Positions 1 to 13,587 are shown, counted from the first letter of the stretch. The stretch: 64,000 nt of DNA from Mercenaria mercenaria (GCF_021730395.1 NC_069375.1:15957001-16021000); one strand, 5' to 3'. Numbers and translations: made by a program. The notes: generated from the letters alone by a model not told the origin.

Positions 1-819
1 AACTGTCGCATCTTCTCCATCATCTCTCTGCATCTCCACTTGTACACATAAATTCCACTTTATGCCCCTCAATGCTTGTACTCTAGACTGCAAAAATGTT
101 CTTACTTGATTTCTGATATTGCCAAAAAATGTCAGAGCGTCGTATTGTTCACCACTCCTTGGGTATATATTTCTGTTAACAACAGCATTCTCAATCGCCG
201 ATTCGTCAGCAGAAGGGTGCATGTTTTCACTAGTTTCAGTCCGCTGCTGCACTTTCCCATCATCCCTATCAAGCACTTTTTCACCATTATTTGGGACAGG
301 TTCATCATTATTCAATGTACGTGGTTCCGTCTCCATTCGGCCTCCTTGTTGATTTAATGGGTGATTTTCTGTCACGTGTTGAAACAAGTCGTTATAATTT
401 GGAAACACACAAGCACAATGTCTGCAGGAAAACTGAGATCTGGACTGTCTCTGAGTAGAGTGTGGATGCGCACTGGCAATATGTCTAGTAAGATGATATT
501 TTCTACCAAAGTGTTTGCCGCACGTCGCACAAGTGAAAGATGTCAGTTTGTGTTTGTTTTCGTTGCGTACTTCGTGTACATTTTTCTCGTGAATACGTAG
601 ATCTGTTAGACGTATATATGATTTTTCACAGTATTGACACTTTTGTTTACCTAAATGACTCTGCATATGCTGCTTCAATGTTATTTTATTTTTGTATTGT
701 TTAGAACATATCACACACGTCAATTGTTTTTCTTTGTTATCCACTTTCTGATTTTCCTGATTTAATAATTCCTCATCACTGCTTTCTTCTGATCGATTTT
801 CTCTTTGTCCTTTTTCCAT
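1..819 (-). CDS. C2H2 zinc-finger protein, 5' part (runs off left edge)
   Basis: Reading the - strand from the ATG at 819-817 gives 273 codons with no stop up to base 1, so the gene continues beyond the window. The N-terminus (residues 1-32) is acidic and polar. Four C2H2 fingers follow at about residues 33-55, 59-82, 95-118 and 130-153. Each has C-x2-C, 12 residues, then H-x3-H (finger 1) or H-x4-H (fingers 2-4). Residues 160-225 are low-complexity and acidic. Residues 228-273 look folded, with an amphipathic stretch followed by KWNLCVQVEM. C2H2 fingers usually bind DNA in the nucleus; the target here is unknown. No intron is evident. The tail reminds me weakly of invertebrate proteins in which fingers precede a protein-primed type-B polymerase of Polinton/adintovirus kin, but I cannot confirm that, and a host gene fits equally. 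The finger call is firm; family membership is open. Confidence 0.75.
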   Translation of the reverse strand, partial: MEKGQRENRSEESSDEELLNQENQKVDNKEKQLTCVICSKQYKNKITLKQHMQSHLGKQKCQYCEKSYIRLTDLRIHEKNVHEVRNENKHKLTSFTCATCGKHFGRKYHLTRHIASAHPHSTQRQSRSQFSCRHCACVFPNYNDLFQHVTENHPLNQQGGRMETEPRTLNNDEPVPNNGEKVLDRDDGKVQQRTETSENMHPSADESAIENAVVNRNIYPRSGEQYDALTFFGNIRNQVRTFLQSRVQALRGIKWNLCVQVEMQRDDGEDATV

Positions 820-1412
820 AGTTCTGTATTATATTCTATAAAAAAAAACACAAAATATTCTGATTATTTGATACAAAATATCAAGCTGACTGTCTCATCT
901 ACACTGACTAGATTCGTTTTTGAGTGCATTCTAATATCAATCAACATATTCACAACCTTATAATTCTATCCTTTTAAACAATCTATTTTATGTCTTTTCT
1001 GAGGGCGGAAAATTAAAATTCAGCTTACAGGCTATTTCGATTATCACGCCTAGATATACTTTACATTTTTTATGAATATCATCAGCAGGTGGTCTTTTTC
1101 AATTTATTTTCTTAAGATAGTTTCAATAAGCCTAAATAAGTATGATAAATGAGATTATCGTGTTCTTGGCAATTCAATTTTACATTTAATAAACAAAAAC
1201 CAGCGGGTGTTTTCCGATTGCTTTTTAAATGTCGCGAATTATATGCAAAAATAAATGAGATAATTTATTTTGACCCGTTCTTATATAAAATCAACAGTGG
1301 CATCCACGGAGACCGTGGGAAAAGGTGTCTTTCTTGATAGTTGTTGCATGAAAATAAATAAGCTTTCCATCAACTTCTATTTGAGACGATTCATTCATTT
1401 TTTTTACCTTCT
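820..1412. other. AT-rich stretch, no gene seen
   Basis: This lies upstream of the zinc-finger ATG and should hold its promoter and 5' UTR, but no clear TATA box or other element stands out. The short + strand ORF at 1149-1337 has no recognisable motif. Confidence 0.5.
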
Positions 1413-1679
1413 TTATATGGTATAGTTTATCCATTGAAGTTTGGCGCCTTTTTTCTTTCCCCTGACTTGTGTATGCTTTCTTCCATAAAGATGTGAGTTA
1501 GCGCCTTTTTTCTTGTTCCTTCTTGAGGGTGTTAACTTTATTCTGTCAAAAGGCATTTCTGATAGCGGTTTATCTACATAAAATTTCGGCTTTTCATCGT
1601 TCTCCATGGATTCCTTTTTTTCATTTTCATCTCTGTTGTTGCTCTGTTTTTCAGTGGAAATACTTGTCTCTGATTTCAT
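1413..1679 (-). CDS. hypothetical small basic protein (88 aa)
   Basis: I do not recognise this protein. It is an 88-codon ORF on the same strand as the zinc-finger gene and about 600 bp upstream of it. The first 35 residues are rich in S, E, N and K. The C-terminal half is strongly basic and contains two similar KKKGA-type patches about 25 residues apart (RRNKKKGANSH and RGKKKGAKLQ) flanking a YGRKHTQ segment. No signal peptide or membrane segment is visible. Such basic repeats could bind nucleic acid or be a nuclear localisation signal, but that is inference. It could equally be a chance ORF or an upstream exon of the neighbouring gene. Confidence 0.25.
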   Translation of the reverse strand: MKSETSISTEKQSNNRDENEKKESMENDEKPKFYVDKPLSEMPFDRIKLTPSRRNKKKGANSHLYGRKHTQVRGKKKGAKLQWINYTI

Positions 1680-3737
1680 ATCCGCATTCTTGACACTGTG
1701 TATTCACTTATCCGAATTTATGTTGTACAAAATTCTGTATACTTTCTGATATTTTGCTAAATCATGATCGATTTTTTTGCATGTTAAGCAAGTATTTAAA
1801 TCGAAAAGCATAAACAATCAGTGTAGGCACTAAACTGCCTCAAAATCAAACATCTGTTCTTTCTGATCGCTCGATAAATATTGAGGTCAGCGAAACCGAA
1901 AGTACACTTTGGCAGGTGGTGCTAAAATGACGTAATTTTAATACTGGTTTGCATATTGTTTTAAACAATACCGATCTGCGACTTTGGGGTTATTGGATCA
2001 GTCTAAAATCACTCGTGCCAGTTTTGTAAACATTTGCCTGCGGGTACGATTTAATGGTTAATTGTTTGCCGATTATGACAGTAGGTGATAATAATAAAAG
2101 CCTTGGGCATGTATCTCTTGATAAACAAGGGGATTATAGACAACTATCAAAATTATATTTGAAGACTAAATTATTGATTTCCGGGCTACTCGATACGAAG
2201 TTTCAAGGTAGCCCGGCGGACACGCTCTAAAAAAATTAGAAGCCTGGCAGAATTTTTTGGTAGCCCCCGGGCTCCGGACATGTGATTTCTGAAACCCTGA
2301 TGTAAAAATTATCCAATAATATCCAAAATTACGAATGTTTTGGTGATTTAAGGGGACGCATATTGCTACATTCACAGTTCATACAGCAATGCGGAAGGGG
2401 TGCATATTCAAGAAATCAATGGTGGGAAAATAAAAAACATATTCCTAAACTGATATAATACTGATGGACACCTGTAATATTCAGTATTTTGTGGATAAGG
2501 ATGTGGTACTATGAATGTAATAGGAAAACAGAGGTGTTTGTGAAAGTACATTCAACACAAAATATTTAGCTTTTGTATAAGGAAAAAACAGGTTTTTTAC
2601 AATAACAGTGTTCCAAATAATGTTGAAGGGATGAGATTTTCTTTCTAACACACCAGGTTTGCTTAAACATGTAAAAATTTAACGCCACGTCAGTTCATCT
2701 CGGGATGGACGCCATATTTCTCATTGATAAAAAATGTAAACAAAAAAATCAGAGTGGGATTAGCATTGCAAGGGCATAACATGACATTCTACACAATGAA
2801 TACCTTAGAACAGATATCTAAGATGCTACACAGGTCAGGCGGGTTAAATGCATAATGTCGATCACTTGAAATTCATCTTGAAAAGGTGGTTAATTTTAGC
2901 TTGTTTACATGGTTTTTAATTTTCCCACGACTTCTCGGTGATTCACTGCAAATGTATTACTGCGCCGGACGAAAGGTAACTCTAATAAACAACGGGAGAC
3001 AACTTAGGTGTCAGCACGTGTACGATTTTTAAAAAAACATGTCGATGATTATAATTTCTTATCAAGTAATGAATCCTATTCAGATATTCGTCTTTAATAT
3101 TAGAAAATTATTAATTTCTGTGGACATTTGTCAAAAAATATTACCTACAGTGGACTACTTTGCGCATCAAACTGGTTTCCGCTTCAGTTGTGAGGCACTT
3201 CCGTTATACTTTTGACAACAATAACAAAACACAAAATGAATCAATAAAGTCACTTATAAACCGACTGCTACTTAAATCAAAGCAAGTAAAGTTGTTGTTA
3301 CAACATTATACATGTTCGTTACGTTATGAGATAAAGTTTATCTTGAACTGCATAATCCATTAACTACGTTTACATGATATTGCATTTACAACTTATTTGA
3401 CCCCATTTTTTTACGTGAATGACAGCATTCTCGTGCAACTCGTGCAAACAGAGTTATGAAAAGTATGGTGGAGAATTCAAGGACAAATTATAAATGACAT
3501 TAAAATGAGGATAACTGTATATTCGTCCAGTTTTGATCATTGACATTCCTGCTGTGTATTAGTAACTTTTGTTAACAAGATTAGAATGTTGCTTTTGCAC
3601 ATATACACATTGATTGGACCTCTCAACCAAATTTCATACCTTATTTTAGGGATTTTTAAGACAGTACATTTTCAAAAGTTTGTTGAATGTGTTTTGATAT
3701 TTAAGTGCATTGCAATTCATGAATACCAAATTAACAA
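1680..3737. other. intergenic, no gene recognised
   Basis: AT-rich sequence. At 2180-2300 there is a small GC-rich patch with repeated GTAGCCC/GGGCTAC words that can partly fold; it looks like a repeat fragment. Nothing else is supported. Confidence 0.4.
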
Positions 3738-4868
3738 GAGCTGTCCATAAGACAGCCAAGCTCGACTATTCGAAATATTGTCACAGAAGCTGGAAATTAT
3801 TACCCAAAATGTTAAATATCAAAAGAGTTTTAAGTTCAAAAGGGGACATATCAGAGTTATGGGACTTGATGCTATCAACTAGTTTTATAACCCCGAAGAA
3901 ACATGTTAAGTTTCAATTCAATATCTGCATTAGTTTTGGGGATAGTAACTTGCATGTAAAACTTTAACCAGAATTTTCTAAGTCCAAAAGGGGGCATAAT
4001 TTGCTCAAAATACATGTTAAGAGTTATGGAACTTGACCCAGTGAGGTAGGTAATTGATCTAGAAAAAGAATAAATAAGTTCCAAATCTATATGCCTTTTA
4101 GTAATAGCTGTATGTACTTGCACGCAAAACTTTAACCAGAATTTTCTAAGTCCAAAAGGGGGCATAATTTGGCCAAAATACATGCCAGAGTTATGGGACT
4201 TGACCCAGTGAGGTAGGTAATTGATCTAGAAAAAAGAAAAAATAAGTTTCAAATCTATATGCCTTTTAGTAATAGCTGTATGTACTTGCACGCAAAAACT
4301 TTAACCAGAATTTTCTAAGTCCAAAAGGGGGCATAATTTGGCCAAAATACATGCCAGAGTTATGGGACTTGACCCAGTGAGGTAGGTAATTGATCTAGAA
4401 AAAGAAAAAATAAGTTTCAAATCTATATGCCTTTTAGTAATAGCTGTATGTACTTGCACGCAAAACTTTAACCAGAATTTTCTAAGTCCAAAAGGGGGCA
4501 TAATTTGGCCAAAATGAAGGTCAGAGTTATGGGACTTGGTGCTATCAACTAGTTTTATAACCCCGAAGACACATGTGAAGTTTCAATTCAATATCTGCAT
4601 TAGTTTTGGAGATAGTAACTTGCATGTAAAACTTTAACCAGAATTTTCTAAGTCCAAAAGGGGGCATAATTTGCTCAAAATACATGTTAGAGTTATGGAA
4701 CTTGACCCAGTGAGGTTGGTAATTGACCTAGAAAAAGAATAAATAAGTTTCAAAGCTATATGCCTTTAAATGATAGCTGTATGTACTTGCATGCAAAAAC
4801 TTAACCAAGGTGTGACGCCGACGCCAGGGTGAGTAGAATAGCTAGACTATTCTTCGAATAGTCGAGCT
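3738..4868. mobile_element. non-autonomous TIR element carrying ~168-bp tandem units
   Basis: The ends carry a 16-bp perfect inverted repeat, AGCTCGACTATTCGAA at 3759-3774 and its complement at 4853-4868. Between them a ~165-169 bp unit repeats about five times; the phrase AAACTTTAACCAGAATTTTC recurs at about 3958, 4127, 4296, 4463 and 4628, with a degenerate copy at ~4795. The right end contains a GACGCCGACGCC run. There is no coding capacity. The layout of TIRs framing an internal minisatellite resembles repeats I associate with bivalve genomes. The family name is not known to me. Confidence 0.75.
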
Positions 4869-5586
4869 AAAAATTAATAATGGCAACATTTCTAGGCCTT
4901 TATTGTTAGCCACTAGACTTCTGTAATGATAAATGTTTAATGTATTAAGGGGAATATACTCTTTTAGTTTTGTAATGTGGCATTCCTTGACCACCGTATC
5001 TTTTCTTATGCACTACTTTGTAAACAAACTAAATAATGTGTTTTAGCTCACATATGCCAAATGAAAAGCAAGACAGTGAACTTATTTCACATTCTTTCTT
5101 TAAATTAGAATCTGTAGGACATTGATAAATGTTTGGACAAAGTGAAGCACTATTATTTTTGCACCAAAAAGTCTTAATTGTTGACTTTGAATGTACACAA
5201 GAAGTCTTATGTAATTCAACAATAACTTTCTTGTTTCAGTTTTTCTCATTTTTATTTTAGTGAGCAATCCTTTGTGTACTTATAACAGTTGAAACAGTAT
5301 TCATTTCATTTACCAAAACCTTGTACTTTTTTGCAGGTAAATTTTATAATACCCCACCCACTTTTTTCTAATTTCAAAGTATGCGTCCCCTTAAAACTAT
5401 GTATCAAACTGTACACGATTAACGTTTACAGTGTCTACAACCAATTACTTTACACAACTGTGTGTACTGTGATTTATCCTCCATTATTTTGGTCCTTCAA
5501 AGTTCTGACGTTTAGATTGCCCCGTCACAAATATAAAACAATCTGAAAACTGAACGTCGAATTATTTCGACTATTCAGTTACTTAC
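4869..5586. other. intergenic, no gene recognised
   Basis: AT-rich sequence with chance ORFs only (for example 5289-5546, hydrophobic and without a domain). Confidence 0.4.
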
Positions 5587-6199
5587 CTGCTCGTCTTCTT
5601 GCACGGAGGCAGCTAGTGGTAAGCCATCCGCTACACGTGCTATCATTGTCATTAACACCATGATGTCAGTTATGTAGGAATTATTAAAAACTAACGGATA
5701 TTTTGCTCATTTTAACCGTTTACTTTTTGTTTTGACGTGGCCGGTGCCAGTTCATGGTTAGTTTGATTGTAATTAGCCAAAAGAATATAGAACAAGTTCT
5801 ACGTGTAAGGTCTTTATTTAATCGAGTAGTTAGTTTTGTGATAATTATGAACTAATGTTAGAGCTATTACTTCACTTAATTCGGTCTACTCATATAACTT
5901 TCCTGCTAAAAATGAAAACCCAACACCATTGATTAAAAAAATATCTGTCAAATAATCCATTTTATTATAATTATCAATTTCAATGTAAGACTGGTGATAA
6001 AAGTCTTCAATGTAATACAAACAGCAGTAAACAAGGAGTCATCAATCGTGCAACATCGGGCATTTCCGTATACTCCGGTAAATACACGTCTATTGCGTAG
6101 CATAAAGGCCGAGGTGATCAGATTGCAACAGTCATAGGTCAAAGAAAAAAATACTGTATTTTATAGTTCTGCTCGTCTTCTTGCACGGACGCAGCTAGT
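5587..6199. repeat. ~580-bp segment flanked by 31-bp direct repeats
   Basis: CTGCTCGTCTTCTTGCACGG begins a 31-bp word at 5587-5617 that recurs at 6169-6199 with one mismatch. The enclosed DNA shows no coding potential. It could be a tandem duplication with a diverged interior, or flanks left by an insertion. The origin is unresolved. Confidence 0.45.
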
Positions 6200-6222
6200 A
6201 TAGCTAGTCTTACCAGTTACAA

Positions 6223-6647
6223 ATGGACACACTTGTGCAGGGGTGCACATTTTGGGCCATATATATTCTCACACATATGATAGAAATGGTTCAGCGTCGT
6301 GCACTTCGATGGGTAACAGGTGATTTCTCACCTTTCTCCAGTGCTACTGAAATGCAAGAAAGACTGGGTTGGCGCTCTCTAGAACATAGTAGATTGGATT
6401 CCCGCTTTGTAATGTTTTACAAAATCTACCATCATCTTTTTGCCATCAATCTCCCGAGTTATACAAGTACCATCTAGATTTTATAGACAGATGCACCCGT
6501 ATAGTTTCAGACAAGTACAGGTCACCTCTGATTACCAGAAATTTTCATTCTTTCCACACTCAGTTGTATTGTTGAATAACCTGCCTAGCCATATAGTTAC
6601 CATCCCTGACCTTGTTACATATAGGGTTACTGCAAGGGTAAAATGAA
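6223..6647 (+). mobile_element. LINE (CR1/Jockey-like) 3' end fragment, degenerate
   Basis: The translation contains the C-terminal hallmark of non-LTR reverse transcriptases: VQRRALRWVTGDFS, then TEMQERLGWRSLEHSR, FVMFYKIYHH, and in a second frame RQVQVTSDYQKFSFFPHSVVLLNNLPSH. This is the region after the RT domain, matching the usual 'VQRRAARFV ... FPRTIRLWNSLP' pattern. The frame changes near 6470, so the copy is broken. The RT core and endonuclease are absent: it is a 5'-truncated relic of about 425 bp. Confidence 0.75.
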
Positions 6648-6699
6648 AGTATGTATGCGGAACAGTACAGTAACGAGTGAATCGGCCCTGATACTCCTT

Positions 6700-7150
6700 T
6701 AACTAACTGGGCCGAGACTGCTAGCAATTCTACTCACTCTGGCGTCAGTGACGCACACTGATTAAAGATCATATCTCAGTAACCACAGCATGCATTGGAT
6801 TGAAACTTCACATATAGCTTCTAGTCAAATACCAAGCTGGATAACTCCTGGTTGAATTCAATGTAAATTATGGCCCTTTAGTTAAAGTTTTGCGCGCGGA
6901 GAACTGTCAAGCTGTGTCTCAGTAACAAATACATGCACTGGGTTTAAACTTCACAAAGTGCTTTCTAGTCATCAAACTGATCAAACGTATTTGCATTATC
7001 AAGGTAGATAATTCTGGTTCAATTTTATGCAAATTGTAGTCTTTTTCTGACTTAAGTTTTGCGTGCAGCTAACAAACTTCAAACAACGCATTCATTCTAG
7101 CTATTAAACATATTTTCACAACCAAGGGAGATAACCATTTCCTGACATCC
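6700..7150. repeat. degenerate tandem module (~2 units)
   Basis: The phrase TCTCAGTAAC, then CATGCA, TTGGATTGAAACTTCAC and CTTCTAGTCA near 6775-6830 recurs in diverged form near 6910-6975. It is preceded by a CTCACTCTGGCGTCAGTGACGC end reminiscent of the element at 3.7-4.9 kb. It looks like a decayed member of a similar tandem-bearing family. Confidence 0.4.
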
Positions 7151-7960
7151 CTATCTTTCTATATGTAATGAAAGTTTACAAGTTTTATTCGTTTCATTCT
7201 AAAAAGCTGTTTCTTTGATGGGTAGCCATTTAAAAAAGAAATCTCCAGTGAATATGAATCAAATGTCCAGTGAATGAGTAAACTGATATCAGTCATGAAA
7301 ACAAATCTTCAAGACATGACCAAAATCTGATTGACCCCCTTTTAGATTCTGTTTAGGCTTAGTGTAGACTAGCCACTAAACTGATAATAAAACATTTGTC
7401 ACAAAATTTCAACTTCTGTAATTTTTCTTTTATTTTATGTAATAGTGACAAATGCCAGTCGGTTTTTAAGATTTTCGCTGAGAACTGATTGTAATATTAT
7501 CACGACATTGGACATAGTTCGAAAATATTTTCTGATTGATAAAGCACGAAGTTGTACATTTAATTGAAGAGACAGCTCACCAGCTGAGTAGAAAGTATTC
7601 TGCCAGTGGATAACAAATTTAGCTTCACCCAATCATGACGGGACTTAAATAAAGAAGCTGTATATAAAAATATTAATATTAATTGAGAAACTGATCAGCT
7701 ACCGACGAAAAATCGATTTAATCTGATTTACGTATCGCATTGATACAATAAAAAGCAATTGTTTTTATATTTTTTTATTACGTAGTGACAGTAAAACAAT
7801 ATCAAAGTAGTAATTTTTATACAGCGCTTGGTAAGATAAGACTTGAAGAAAATGATGAAATCATGCTCAGATCGCCTCCTCGAAACAAAACATGTATAGA
7901 TGTGCAGATGAAGTCATCTGAATAAAGAACATAGAAGAAGTAAATGAACATAAATATAAA
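7151..7960. other. intergenic, no gene recognised
   Basis: AT-rich; no element or coding signal seen. Confidence 0.4.
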
Positions 7961-8225
7961 ACAAAGACAAAACAAAAACACAAATGAACACTGTGGAGCA
8001 TCGCCTTGGAATGGTCAGTGGTAAAATTACTGCTGGGGAGCTTAACCTTTAGCCTGCTGGCGGCAAGTAATTTTGTCTTTGCGAACAGTGCAGACCAAGA
8101 ACAGCCTGCACATCCATGCAGGTTGATCATGGCCTACAATGTTCTCTATTCAGTCAGTAAATTTTCAGTGAACACAAGTGCCCAAATTGAATGGTTGGCA
8201 CGTCCATTTTAGAAATTTAGCAGGG
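7960..8225. repeat. dispersed short repeat (partner of 36.2-kb copy)
   Basis: CACTGTGGAGCATCGCCTTG and the GGTCAGTGG...ACTGCTGGGGAGCTTAA stretch match 36187-36245, which also carries GTGGAGCACCGCCTT and CACTGGGGAGTTTAA. The following 8090-8220 region, with CAGCCTGCACATCCATGCAGG and CATTTTAGAAATTTAGCAGG, looks like a second common short repeat. There is no coding content. Confidence 0.5.
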
Positions 8226-8296
8226 TAATTCTCTCGCAATCTCCACTACGTTCCAAAATCATACTTCAAATAAATGTGAAGTACTAACTACAAAAC

Positions 8297-8540
8297 CTTG
8301 TTCAATAGATATCTTTCTACCATAGCGCTTTTGTCTAGTTTCCATTCCCCCTTGTAAAACTTGTATGTAGAACTCAAATCAAAAGCTTGTTCAATAGATA
8401 TCTTTCTAACATAGCGCTTTTGTCCGGTTTCTATTCCCCCTTGTAAAACTTGTATGTAGAACTCAGAACAAAAGCTTGTTCAATAGATATCTTTCTACCA
8501 TAGCGCTTTTGACTAGTTTCCATTCCCCCTAGTAAAAACA
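8297..8540. repeat. 89-bp tandem repeat, ~3 units
   Basis: Units beginning CTTGTTCAATAGATATCTTT start at 8297, 8386 and 8475 (period 89). A fourth fragment (ACTTGTATGTAGAACTCAG) reappears at ~9748, beyond the inserted foldback element and CA-rich sequence. This suggests the array was split by those insertions. Confidence 0.8.
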
Positions 8541-8671
8541 AAGACAAATATCAAACAGGGAATGCCACGTACCAAAATCGCAGCCTCCCCAAAACGAAAC
8601 CTACAGCACACAGACGTGCACACCACAAACACACACACATACATACACGTGCACACACACAAAGCCAGCAC

Positions 8672-9644
8672 CACGGGTGGTAAACGCGCAATCCAATTCC
8701 CACTAGGAATACGCTAAAATGGGTTGCGCGACTTCCGGTGCTGGTGTTTCGCATTAATATATACAAAATCGAGGTAGGTGGGTTTTTGTTTTTGTAAATA
8801 ATGACATATTTACGAGTGTTTTCGAAAAAAGCAAAATGCTATTCGACACAAAAATGAATAAAGATCATATGTGTGAAATACCAACTTATTAAATTAAGAA
8901 TCAGCACTGTTATCACGAAAACTCTGCTGGCTCGAACTGTCAAAAAAACATTGAATTATGAAAAATGAAAATTTTCTAACTCTTGTGCCTTCTTTCTGGA
9001 AATGTGACGCTTCTAATGATCAAACATGTATAAAACAGTCATGAATATTACATACACTTGAATGAAATGTTGCTTTGGGGGGAAAGATTGGCAAAAGATA
9101 ATCGGGAATGGCGTTGCGCCCCGGGAATGGAGTTGCGCCTATACATTATATACACTATGATGTATAGAGAAACTCCATTCCCGGTGCGCAACCCCATTCC
9201 CGATGAGTTTTTGTCAATTATGTCCCCGTAAGCAGGATTTGAAGCAAATAATTTATGATATTCGTTACTTTATAATAGTTGAGTTATCATAAATAGCATC
9301 AGATGTCCTCAGATTAGGCATATGAGGTCAGAAACTTCTATTGTTGTTGATTTCATACTTTTTTCACGTTTCGTGTCGCCTGAGTTTTTGTGATAATAGA
9401 GCCGAATCATAAATTACAAACCAGATATTTTACATACATTGTATATGATGTATTATCATATTTGTGTCGAATAGCATTTTGCTTTTTTCGATGAAATCTA
9501 TTCTTGTCTCATATTAAGCAAAATCATAACTTAACATACCTCAATTTCGTCTCTTTTTTTACGCGCAACACCAGCACCGGACGTTGCGCAACCCATTTTA
9601 AGCGTATTCCCAGCAGGAATTGGATTGCGCGTTTACCACCCGTG
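8672..9644. mobile_element. foldback element with long inverted arms and nested central hairpin
   Basis: The left arm starting at 8672 (CACGGGTGGTAAACGCGCAA) is the imperfect inverse of the right arm ending at 9644. A conserved block AAAAAAGCAAAATGCTATTC at ~8825 matches its complement ending at ~9490; these blocks lie 153 and 154 bp in from the two ends. Between the arms, 9102-9203 forms its own hairpin, each side carrying two CGGGAATGG..GTTGCGC words. There is no ORF of note. The structure is that of a foldback-type non-autonomous DNA element inserted in a CA-rich repeat. Confidence 0.8.
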
Positions 9645-9760
9645 AACACACGAGGACAAAACGAACAAACAAAGGAACACACACATACACGCGCACACAC
9701 ACAAAGCCTACACAAGAGGACAAAACGAACAAACAAAGGAACACAAACTTGTATGTAGAA
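9645..9760. repeat. CA-rich minisatellite flanking the foldback element
   Basis: GAGGACAAAACGAACAAACA followed by AAGGAACACA occurs twice (about 9650 and 9715), with a (CA)n run between. Related CA-rich sequence occurs at 8590-8665 and at 36.1 kb. Confidence 0.6.
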
Positions 9761-9799
9761 CTCAGAACAAAAGCTTGTTCAAAAGTTATGTTGATGGAC

Positions 9800-10329
9800 T
9801 ATGGAAGAAAAACATTTGCGTAATATTCATTTGTCGAAATGCGCGATTTAGGTGAGAAATGCGCGACTGAAATGGGCTTTAATTGTGTTCCAGTACATGA
9901 CTGTTTATCATACTATATATAGGGAGTATGGTATAACATAGATACTGGTTTATTCTTTATAGTTTGGTGCAAGTGTTATAACCTAAATATGCTATCTTTA
10001 GGACATTATGTAATTAAAATATGAGATGACTAACTTTACTTTCATCCACCAAACATCTGCTATGCAAGTTTCTAGAGAAATATAGATATATTTCTTGTAT
10101 TTATGCCTACGTTGTAATAAGTGTTATTTTACTTAGTGGTCTAGAATTTAATGTCATATAATGTAAGCGTTATATCTTAAGCGTTTGCCGTATAAGTTAA
10201 AATGATTCCTTATTTTTTAAGTTTATTGAAAGTTTATAACTTTTACATTTAAATCAATGTCCATCAGAGCGTAATAACATTTTCTAAAGGAAGCGTTATT
10301 GGTAATGCTTAAATGAATATTTTTTTCTA
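9800..10329. other. intergenic, no gene recognised
   Basis: AT-rich; nothing recognised. Confidence 0.4.
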
Positions 10330-10572
10330 ATATGAGCCGTGCCATGGGAAAACCAACATAGTGGGTTTGCGACCAGCATGGATCCAGACCAGCCTGCGCA
10401 TCCGCGCAGTCTGGTCAGGCTCCATGCTGTTCGCTTTTAAAGCCTATTGGAATTGGAGAAACTGTTAGCGAACAGCATGGATCCTGACCAGACTGCGCGG
10501 ATGCGCAGGCTGGTCTGGATCCATGCTGGTCGCACACCCACTATGTTGGTTTTCTCATGGCACGGCTCATAT
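10330..10572. mobile_element. palindromic MITE, ~106-bp inverted arms
   Basis: The left arm 10330-10435 and right arm 10467-10572 are near-perfect inverse copies (about three mismatches), separated by a 31-bp loop. The outer end reads ATATGAGCCGTGCCATG. Within each arm GACCAGCCTGCGCATCC and GCGCAGTCTGGTCAG form sub-palindromes, so one strand could form a long cruciform. There is no ORF. Confidence 0.9.
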
Positions 10573-10930
10573 GATATTTAGAATGAATGGAAATCTATTA
10601 AGGATTCATGATGTATCCCAGTTGCTACAACAAATAATGTTACAGATATTTTGTATACTTAGCGGAGAAAAAAGTACTGTAAAACTTAAAAAAGAACTGA
10701 AAGGATGGAGACGTGGGTAATGGTAAATACCAGCTCAAATACGTACAAGTAGTTCCTTCGAGTCTTTACAATAAGATTAATAACCATATAGATATGCATT
10801 TTTTTGGAATTTAGATAAAATGAGCTACATCCGATGCCATGTAAACGATTTGCTAGCACGCCTCTAAGCTATACTTCTCAGGTGACTTTTTATCCATTGC
10901 CTAATATGTGCACTCAATCAATTATATGAG
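10573..10930. other. upstream region of tubulin copy 1, no element recognised
   Basis: AT-rich. The 65-codon ORF at 10523-10720 is partly inside the MITE and has no motif. Confidence 0.4.
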
Positions 10931-10954
10931 CTTTCTGCTGTCCACAATTTTTGA

Positions 10955-11081
10955 CGTGAAGTATACACTGCCTAAGAACCACTATATATCAGACAGCATC
11001 ATTAGCAACGCGCCAGAAGTTTTTTTCCTCCTTAGTGACTTCATATCTAAAAGGAAATTTTCAACTCTATATTCCTTCACA
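10955..11081 (+). promoter_or_regulatory. core promoter and 5' UTR of alpha-tubulin copy 1 (class A)
   Basis: This ~125-bp block aligns with the sequence just before copy 2's ATG (31962-32087) although the more distal upstream DNA does not. Shared parts are GACGTGAAGTATACACTGCC/GGCGTGAAGTATACACTGCC, a TATATAT box (10983-10989), and TTAGCAACGCG with the AGCAAC half-site at 11004-11009, about 15 bp beyond the TATA box. TATA geometry would place transcription start near 11010-11020. AGCAAC fits one arm of the RFX X-box consensus; binding is inferred, not shown. Confidence 0.6.
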
Positions 11082-13587
<2,506 letters not shown>

